Positions 34,252-40,848 of a stretch of 64,000 nucleotides of DNA are shown here, one piece after another. The stretch's first letter is position 1, and the number at the start of each line of letters is the position of its first letter. The DNA is from Agrobacterium vitis (GTDB taxonomy: Bacteria > Pseudomonadota > Alphaproteobacteria > Rhizobiales > Rhizobiaceae), in contig NZ_AP023276.1 in assembly GCF_013426735.1 (NCBI RefSeq), positions 32,408 to 96,407 on the forward strand, given 5' to 3'. The notes under the pieces were generated by a model. That model ran no database searches and was not told where the DNA came from. It saw nothing but the letters and a program-made list of their open reading frames with translations. A program made the position numbers and the translations under genes.

Positions 34252-35237
34252 CGTATCTCCTTCCCCTTCGTTGCGCGCGAGCGGACCTTCTCCATGAAAA
34301 AGGCGGGCAGCCCTCGCGGAAACAGCAGCACCAGGAGAACGAAGAAGGCGCCGATGAAGATCGGCCAGGCCGCCACGCTGTAGGAACTGATTTTCTGCTG
34401 GAGCTGCCAGACGATGAAGGTGCCGATAACGGCTCCGGTCAACGTGCCGCTGCCGCCGACCGCGACCCAGATGATCACTTCCGTGGACAAAAGCATGGCA
34501 ATCAGGTCCGGAGCCACAAAGCCCGTACAGGTGGCATAGATCGCACCAGCCAGCCCGGCGATCGTTGCTGAGACCACGAAGGTCGCCAGCAGAATGAATT
34601 GTGTCCGATAGCCGAGGGTGCGGATCTTGATTTCGTTGTCCTGGATGGCCTTGAGCACCAATCCGAGACGGCCATGCATGACGGCAAGCGCCACCAGCAG
34701 GCAGACGGCCAGCAGCCCGAAGGCCAGATAATAGGACGCGCCCGGGTCAAAGAAGCTGTAACCGAAAATCGAAAAGGGCGGTACGCCGATCAGACCGGAA
34801 TCACCGCCTGTCACGCTCGACCAGCCAATGGCGATCTGACTTGCAATCAGCGTCAGGGCAAGCGTGACGATGGTAAAATAGGCGCCCCGCACCCCGCCAT
34901 AGAGAATGAAATAACCGACCACCAGCGCGACCAGCGCTGACAGACCAACACCGATGAGCAAGCCGACCACACTCGCCCAGGCGGGATCGATACCGAAACG
35001 GGTCGTGGCAACCGCCATCCCATAGGCACCCAGTCCGAAGAAGGTGGCATGCCCAAAGCTGAGGATGCCGGTCCTTCCCCAAAAAATATCCAGGCTGAGA
35101 GCGAAAAGTGCCAGAAGAATGATGTCACGAAAATTGCTGAGCGTGTACCCATCGATGAACAAGGGGAGCACGGCCAGCACAGCCAGCACCAGGATAGCAA
35201 TCAGGATCGAAGGTTTTAGCGTTGTGAAATGTCTCAT
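34248..35237 (-). CDS. Branched-chain-type ABC permease (LivM/UrtC-like)
   Basis: This 329-residue multi-span membrane protein has about eight hydrophobic segments. The LivM hallmark is present (LSFGHATFFGLGAYGMA), as is the C-terminal VGGSGTLTGAVIGTF. Coupled by a 4-base overlap to both neighbours. Confidence 0.95.
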   Translation of the reverse strand: MRHFTTLKPSILIAILVLAVLAVLPLFIDGYTLSNFRDIILLALFALSLDIFWGRTGILSFGHATFFGLGAYGMAVATTRFGIDPAWASVVGLLIGVGLSALVALVVGYFILYGGVRGAYFTIVTLALTLIASQIAIGWSSVTGGDSGLIGVPPFSIFGYSFFDPGASYYLAFGLLAVCLLVALAVMHGRLGLVLKAIQDNEIKIRTLGYRTQFILLATFVVSATIAGLAGAIYATCTGFVAPDLIAMLLSTEVIIWVAVGGSGTLTGAVIGTFIVWQLQQKISSYSVAAWPIFIGAFFVLLVLLFPRGLPAFFMEKVRSRATKGKEIR

Positions 35238-36082
35238 GCCGGTAGTATCCCGGTTGGTCGGAAACGCAGGATGACAATGGCCACGACCAGCACCAGGGCC
35301 TGCGCGACAGTCGCTGGAATCTGGTAGGACAAGATTGTCTCAAGCCCGCCGATGATGGTGCTGCCAGCGGCAACACCTCCGACGCTGCCCGCGCCCCCGA
35401 CCAGGACGACGAAGAACGACCGCGCCAGGTAGTTAATCCCCATATAGGCAGTAACCGCTGTGAGCGGAGCAAGCAGGACGCCAGCAAGGGACGCGAGGGC
35501 CGCCCCGAGCGCAAAGGCTTTGGCGTTGATCCCGTCCGCATCGACGCCCATCACCGATGCCATTTCCCGACTCTGGATCGAGGCGCGAAGATCAAGGCCA
35601 AACCGCGTCTTCTTGAACAGGATGATCGTGGCCACGAAAACGGCGAGGGCGAAACCGATGAGGAACAGGCGGTAGGCGGGATATCCCACCCCGAATATGT
35701 CAACGGCGCCGCTGAATGGACCACTGACGCGCTGGGGTGACGCGCCGAAGATCAGCACCAGGCTCTGCTGGATGATGAGGCTGAGACCCCAGGTGACGAG
35801 GATCGCATGCAGGGGATTGGTATAGACCCGGGCGATCAGGAGTTTTTCCAGTACCAGTCCGAAACAATATCCGACCACCGGTCCAACGATCAGCGCGAGC
35901 CAGAAACTGCCGCCTGCCGCCTGGACGGCCACCAGGGTAAAGGCGCCGATGGTGATGAACTCCCCATGGGCGAGATTGATGACGTTCATCAGGCCAAAAA
36001 TGATCGCCAGGCCCATCGACACCACCAGCAGAATGCTGATCAACGTCAGAGTATTGAGAAAAAACGGAATCAATGCTTCCAT
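35234..36082 (-). CDS. Branched-chain-type ABC permease (LivH/UrtB-like)
   Basis: This 282-residue membrane protein has the LivH hallmark NVINLAHGEFITIGAF near the N-terminus and GGAGSVGGVAAGSTIIGG near the C-terminus. Start shares a base with the stop of the upstream amidase gene, so the whole set from 37527 down to 30293 is probably one transcript. Confidence 0.95.
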   Translation of the reverse strand: MEALIPFFLNTLTLISILLVVSMGLAIIFGLMNVINLAHGEFITIGAFTLVAVQAAGGSFWLALIVGPVVGYCFGLVLEKLLIARVYTNPLHAILVTWGLSLIIQQSLVLIFGASPQRVSGPFSGAVDIFGVGYPAYRLFLIGFALAVFVATIILFKKTRFGLDLRASIQSREMASVMGVDADGINAKAFALGAALASLAGVLLAPLTAVTAYMGINYLARSFFVVLVGGAGSVGGVAAGSTIIGGLETILSYQIPATVAQALVLVVAIVILRFRPTGILPA

Positions 36083-37527
36083 CAGGTTTCTCCCTGTTCA
36101 ACTGTGGGCCATCGTCCCCCTGATAGCAGGAACCGCTCCGGGTACATCTGCTGATAGGTCAGGGCGGCACTCAAGACGCTGGCATCGTCACCGCGCGGAC
36201 CGACGATCTGAAGTCCGATCGGCAATCCATCCGGGGTGAAACCGCAGGGCACAGAGCATGCGGGCTGCTGGCTGAGATTGATGGGAAAGCTGAAGGAAGA
36301 CCACTCCACCCAGCTTTCAAGTCTGCTGCCGGATGGCACATCATGTCCCGCCTCGAAGGGTGCAATCGGAACCGTCGGCGAGATGATGTAATCGAATTCG
36401 GCCATCATCATATCTATTTGCGCACCGAAATGGACCCGCTGAACTTCGCTCTTCATGCGTTCGACGGCGGTGTATTGCTGCCCAAGTCGGGCCACGTGCA
36501 GGAAGCCGGGATCGATCGTCTCCCATAGGCTTTGATCGATCGATGACAACCGGTTGGCGGCGCCGACATACCAGTGGCGATAGAAGATCTCGAGCAGTTC
36601 TTCCTGATCCGGCAGCCGCCGTTCGACGACGATGGCACCGGCCAGTTCAAGATCCTTCAAGACGTTTTCGATCGCCAATGCGACAGCAGGATCGACCTCG
36701 CCGACGCAGGGCGTCTTCCAGTAGGCGATGCGCTTTCCCGCCCAGTTGATCGACCGTAGCGTGACCGGCGGATAGCCGAGAGCAGGCTGGGTCCAGTCTC
36801 GCAGGTCGCGCCCGGCCATCGCATTCAGCATCAGACTGGTATCCTCGACGGTCCTTGCCATCGGTCCGATATGCGCGACGGTTCCAAACGAACTCGGCGG
36901 GAAGGCGGCGACCCGCCCAAAGCTCGGCTTGTGGCCGACAATCCCCGTGAAGGCGGCGGGAATGCGGATCGAACCGCCGCCATCTGTCCCAAGGTGCAGG
37001 ACGCCGGCTCCCGTGGCCGCTGCCACAGCCGCACCACCGGACGAGCCGCCAGGGGTGCGCGACGCATTCCAGGGATTGCGTGTAATGCCGTCCTTGCGAT
37101 TATCGGTCACCGCTTTCCAGCCGAATTCAGGCGTGACGGTCAGGCCGATGATGACGGCGCCTGCATCGCGCAGGTTCTTCACCGACGGTGCATCCGGTTC
37201 ACTGGAAATGTCTCTGGTGGACGTGCTGCCGTAACGAACGTCCAGACCATGACATTGGACGATATCCTTGATCGTGGTGGCGATGCCGTCGATGGGAGAC
37301 AGGGGCGCGCCTGCACGCCAGCGCTTCTCAGACGCTGCCGCCGCCGCCAGGGCACCGGCGTGGTCGATAACGGTAAAGGCGTTCAGCGCGGCATTGACGT
37401 CGGTGGCCCGTTCCAGTGCAGCGCGCACGACCTCGACAGGGCTCAGCTCTGCGGACGAAAACGCCGTTGTGAGCGACTGTGCACTCATCCGGCAAAGATC
37501 ATCCACCTGTTTGTTGATCACGATCAC
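36082..37527 (-). CDS. Amidase-signature hydrolase, first gene of the amide operon
   Basis: This amidase has up to 481 residues (GTG at 37527; an ATG at 37488 is the alternative, giving 468). Triad: Lys in ATTIKDIV, Ser in PGGSSGGAA, nucleophile Ser in GTDGGGSIRIP. It is only distantly similar to the amidase at the other end of the operon. A role in releasing ammonia or a carboxylic acid from an imported amide is inferred from context. A LysR gene lies upstream and divergent, separated by 91 bases. Confidence 0.9.
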   Translation of the reverse strand: MIVINKQVDDLCRMSAQSLTTAFSSAELSPVEVVRAALERATDVNAALNAFTVIDHAGALAAAAASEKRWRAGAPLSPIDGIATTIKDIVQCHGLDVRYGSTSTRDISSEPDAPSVKNLRDAGAVIIGLTVTPEFGWKAVTDNRKDGITRNPWNASRTPGGSSGGAAVAAATGAGVLHLGTDGGGSIRIPAAFTGIVGHKPSFGRVAAFPPSSFGTVAHIGPMARTVEDTSLMLNAMAGRDLRDWTQPALGYPPVTLRSINWAGKRIAYWKTPCVGEVDPAVALAIENVLKDLELAGAIVVERRLPDQEELLEIFYRHWYVGAANRLSSIDQSLWETIDPGFLHVARLGQQYTAVERMKSEVQRVHFGAQIDMMMAEFDYIISPTVPIAPFEAGHDVPSGSRLESWVEWSSFSFPINLSQQPACSVPCGFTPDGLPIGLQIVGPRGDDASVLSAALTYQQMYPERFLLSGGRWPTVEQGET

Positions 37528-37618
37528 ATGCTCCCCGCATTTCTAGTGGGAAGACACAACCATATTCAGCATGTATCATAAAATGTATAAAATGCAGAAA
37601 CCTAACCATTGAGTAGCA

Positions 37619-38587
37619 ATGCGCCTCACGCTCCGCCAAATAGAATATGTCGTCCAGGCCGCCAAGCACGGCAATATTTCCGCGGCCTGCACAGAGCTGC
37701 GGATTTCGCAATCCTCTGTCATGGCGGCAATCGACCTAGCCGAACAGTCTGCGGGGGTGCGGATATTCAACCGGCGCAAGGGTCATGGCATCGAAATCAC
37801 GCCGGCGGGCCAGAAGTTTCTCGTCTCTGCCCGCCGCCTGCTGGCGTCGGGTACGGATTTCTTCGCTTCCCTCGACGCATTGGCTCATGCCGGTCGCCAG
37901 ACAATCAGAGTGGGATGTTTCTCCCCTCTCGGAGCGCTGTTGATCCCGCCTGTCCTGAAGCGCATGAGCGCGGAGAACGGCGCGGGCGAAGTCATCCTCT
38001 ATGAAGGCGATCAGGTGGAATTGCGCAACTGGCTGGCGGCTGGAATGCTGGATCTGGTGGTCACCTACGATATCGGCGAGGAATATGGCAGCGGTATCAC
38101 CCCCATCTGCAAGGTCCCGGCGCATGCGCTGGTGCATCGCGACGATAGCCTCGCAGATCTGGAGTTTGTCTCGATGGCGCAGCTTTCGCAGCGCCCCCTG
38201 GTCCTGCTCGATCTACCGGAAACCCGCGCCTATCTGATGGCCCTGTTCGACTTTGCCGGCAACCGTCCGACACTGGGGCTTCGCACCCGCTCATACGAGA
38301 CGATCCGTTCCGCCGTTTCCAACGGGCTGGGCATATCGGTGCTGAACCTCAGGCCCAACAGGGATGCCAGCCCAGACGGCCTAGAACTCCGGCGCCTGCC
38401 GATCTCAGACGCCTTGAGGCAACCGACGCTTTTGGTCGCTGACCCCTATGGCGACAGCAAGCCGGGCTATGTGAAGGACTTCATCCGCAATCTTCATCGC
38501 TACATCATGGAACTTGGCCCGGCAAACTTCGCCGTCTTCATGCCATCCGCTGGCGACGATCTCATCTACCCGGCCCCGAAATTCTAA
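37619..38587 (+). CDS. LysR-family regulator, divergent from the amide operon
   Basis: This 322-residue regulator has the helix-turn-helix in LRQIEYVVQAAKHGNISAAC and LRISQSSVMAAIDLAEQSAG and a standard effector domain. Divergent position makes it the likely regulator of the amidase/transporter operon. Its stop lies 37 bases before the overdrive motif of T-DNA 2, so bacterial DNA runs right up to the T-DNA. Confidence 0.9.
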   Translation: MRLTLRQIEYVVQAAKHGNISAACTELRISQSSVMAAIDLAEQSAGVRIFNRRKGHGIEITPAGQKFLVSARRLLASGTDFFASLDALAHAGRQTIRVGCFSPLGALLIPPVLKRMSAENGAGEVILYEGDQVELRNWLAAGMLDLVVTYDIGEEYGSGITPICKVPAHALVHRDDSLADLEFVSMAQLSQRPLVLLDLPETRAYLMALFDFAGNRPTLGLRTRSYETIRSAVSNGLGISVLNLRPNRDASPDGLELRRLPISDALRQPTLLVADPYGDSKPGYVKDFIRNLHRYIMELGPANFAVFMPSAGDDLIYPAPKF

Positions 38588-38623
38588 GGTCGGTCCATGT
38601 CGATGACAGAGATTCCAGACTGA

Positions 38624-38678
38624 CAAACAAACATATCAACAAACGATCCAACACAGGAACAAAGACACCAACAAACGA
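38624..38678 (-). promoter_or_regulatory. Overdrive-like element of right border 2
   Basis: Read on the minus strand, TATGTTTGTTTG (38624-38635) is identical to the core of the octopine Ti overdrive. TCGTTTGTTG occurs twice (38669-38678 and 38637-38646), the first directly adjoining the border. The element lies outside the T-DNA on the right-border side, as required. VirC1, which binds overdrive, is encoded in this window. Confidence 0.82.
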
Positions 38679-38703
38679 GCATTACATCCTCAATATCCTG
38701 CCA
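38679..38703 (-). other. T-DNA right border 2
   Basis: Minus strand: TGGCAGGATAT, then a short spacer and ATGTAATGC. The left half matches the consensus perfectly; the right half (TGTAATG) is a weaker match and is shifted one base closer, as in right border 1. Predicted + strand nick between 38700 and 38701. Confidence 0.8.
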
Positions 38704-38710
38704 CGTGATA

Positions 38711-38731
38711 ACCCTAACCCTAACCCTAAAC
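38711..38731 (+). repeat. Telomere-like CCCTAA repeats at the T-strand 5' end
   Basis: Three tandem ACCCTA units followed by AAC start 10 bases inside the predicted right-border nick. TTAGGG on the other strand is the telomere unit of many fungi and animals. Such repeats are not expected in a bacterial replicon. Confidence 0.85.
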
Positions 38732-38908
38732 GAGATGACGTAGCAGCTCATGTGATCGCGATGCCGGCCCAGACCCATTTTTAGATGTCACAAAATGCCT
38801 TCACATATTTCAAATGCCAAGGATGAGGCGGTAACGACTGTATATTTATAGCTATAGGAGAAACTCGAGAACCAGTTGGCAAACACCCCCAAATCCCATT
38901 GCTCACCC

Positions 38909-40051
38909 CTACTGACCACGCCACTGACGCATTTTCTCCGACCAGAAGAACGACACTTTGAACAGGACCACGAACAACCAGAGGCTTCCCGCCAATGCCA
39001 GTTCACCCTGGCCAAACCCGGCTCCATAGAAGTTGTACAAGAACCAGTTGACGAAATGGAAAAGTCGCTCGTGAAGAAGAATGTCCGTGTCAATAAAATG
39101 CTTCCCAAAGACAACAAGAGCTTGCTTGGCATTGTCCGGGAAGGGCTCTCCTGAGGGACCAGCAACGAGCTTTCGGCCCAGAGCCACCTGCCCTGCCGCG
39201 TTGATGAAACCTGCCGACAGGAATGCGGCGAAGTAGCCCAGGAACATCCAGTATTTGATGACAGAAGCGTCATCGCCTGCGAGTTTGGTTGCAAGCTGGA
39301 CACCTGCATCGATGGAAAGCCCACCGAGGAAACCGGTGGTGATCATCTCGCTGTGCTCCTTGATGATATTGACGTCGCCGGTGAAGACAGGAGCCAGTTT
39401 TGCGCGTGCCAGAACATGTGTGAGAAGGCGGTGGAAGTCCGGCAGGGTGAAGGCAACCATGATGGCCGCTGCGATCTCCGTGGCAATCCTCTTGGGGTCC
39501 GTGAACTTGTCCCCTCCCAACACGCGGATCAGGTTCCAGATGGAAGCCTCCAGCCCATAGAGGATGGCGAATTCGAGGGCATAGAGCACAAAGAGCAAGG
39601 TCCACTTCCAGCGACTGATCTCTGCGACAGTGTCGTCCTGAAGCTCGAGATCCCCAACGGGCACCTCCATCCCAGAGACCAGACCAGACTGCACAATCTC
39701 ATCATGCTCGGCACGGATCTGCGGCACGATGCCCTCGAATGTATTGCCCGTGGCCGCCTTGCCCTTGAATGTTGCGAAGGGCTCGAACTCTTTCACTGCA
39801 TCTCGCAGATCGCTGTCAGCGCTGAGACGATCAAGCTTGAGACGAGCTGCAATTCCCTTGAGCCCCTCGAATGTCTCCAATCCCACAAAAACATGTTCCA
39901 ATTCCACAAGAACATGTTCGATGAGTGCTGACTGGTTCTGGTGATGTCCCTCTCCGGCGGGCTTGAGTTTGGCGGGATCGATTTGCTCAACGGCCTGGAT
40001 CAACTTTCGCACAACGGCGAGCTTGAAGTCCTTGTCTTGAGTGGCGTTCAT
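38909..40051 (-). CDS. Multi-span membrane protein of unknown family (T-DNA payload)
   Basis: This 380-residue protein has a soluble, charged N-terminal third (residues 1-150) and several hydrophobic segments after it (for example TLLFVLYALEFAILYGLEA, YWMFLGYFAAFLSAGFINAA, LAGSLWLFVVLFKVSFFW). I do not recognise a family. The start context is CACCATCATGAACG with a C/T-rich leader and no Shine-Dalgarno sequence. A TATA-like CTCTATAGGG lies about 130 bases upstream (40176-40184). Third-position C/G preference and lack of bacterial signals match the other two T-DNA genes. Divergently transcribed from the 857-codon gene across a shared 800-base region. Confidence 0.72.
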   Translation of the reverse strand: MNATQDKDFKLAVVRKLIQAVEQIDPAKLKPAGEGHHQNQSALIEHVLVELEHVFVGLETFEGLKGIAARLKLDRLSADSDLRDAVKEFEPFATFKGKAATGNTFEGIVPQIRAEHDEIVQSGLVSGMEVPVGDLELQDDTVAEISRWKWTLLFVLYALEFAILYGLEASIWNLIRVLGGDKFTDPKRIATEIAAAIMVAFTLPDFHRLLTHVLARAKLAPVFTGDVNIIKEHSEMITTGFLGGLSIDAGVQLATKLAGDDASVIKYWMFLGYFAAFLSAGFINAAGQVALGRKLVAGPSGEPFPDNAKQALVVFGKHFIDTDILLHERLFHFVNWFLYNFYGAGFGQGELALAGSLWLFVVLFKVSFFWSEKMRQWRGQ

Positions 40052-40848
40052 GATGGTGATGGTGGCGATGCTTGATGCAGAAGGTTTGAAACGATGAATG
40101 AATAACGTCGCTTGCTTGATGAGGGCGGTGATGATGATGGCTGGTCTCGAGTGGAAGACAGCAGAGACCTGTCCCTATAGAGAAATGCAGCAGGTCGGTT
40201 GAGACTGTGCTCGATGTGCCGTGTTATCCGATAGGAGCCTGCCAAGCGCCCACCATTCAAGTGGACTGATAAGCCAAGCCTGCTGACCACCATCAGGCAG
40301 CCAATGAAAAACTTCTGATGCCAATCAGCTGAAGGCCGCGTCAGCAACAGTCAGACCATTGATGCAGATCAGGCCATTCTGATGATAATACGAGATGCCA
40401 AGTCGCCGAACCGCTTCACTTTTCCAGTGGTGTGACACCAGATACAGGTTTTTCAAGGCTCAGCCCCCCTTGGCGTTGCACCATCGAACTTGGCGGAAAA
40501 TCCAGGCGCAGTCTTGATGACACATGCTTATCTCCAGCCAACGAGAACCGTCGCAACTGGGTCAGCTGAAGGCCGCGTCAGCAATCATCAGGCCACCACC
40601 GCAGATCAGGTCATTTTCAGGATTGGCATGGATGCGCCAAGTCACCGACCTGTTTCGGGGTCCCCGAAAACCTGCTCAATCATGCTTGGCGTCCATCGAT
40701 CGAATGATCCAGGCGAGGTGCTTTCGACAGATAAGTAGCTTCACTCGCCCTCCTGGAAAAGCATCAAACAACACTCAAGCACTTCAGCACTTCAGATCAC
40801 TCAACTTTCAAACACTTCATTCAATCCACCCATCCACGCTCCCTCGCA
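40052..40848. promoter_or_regulatory. Bidirectional promoter region of T-DNA 2
   Basis: This region lies between the divergent membrane-protein and decarboxylase-like genes and has no convincing open frame. It contains a direct duplication of about 110 bases (see separate entry). TATA-like sites flank it on the left (40176-40184) and, weakly, on the right (CAGATAAGTAG near 40728). From about 40745 to 40848 the + strand is C/A/T-rich with almost no G, as in fungal leaders. Confidence 0.65.
40298..40647 (+). repeat. Direct duplication of about 110 bp in the T-DNA 2 promoter
   Basis: Copies at about 40298-40410 and 40535-40647 are offset by 237-239 bases. The conserved core TCAGCTGAAGGCCGCGTCAG is followed by CAGATCAGG(C/T)CATT and GCCAAGTC(G/A)CCGA. 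The copies are diverged and are not coding. They may be paired upstream activating sequences serving the two divergent genes. Confidence 0.8.
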
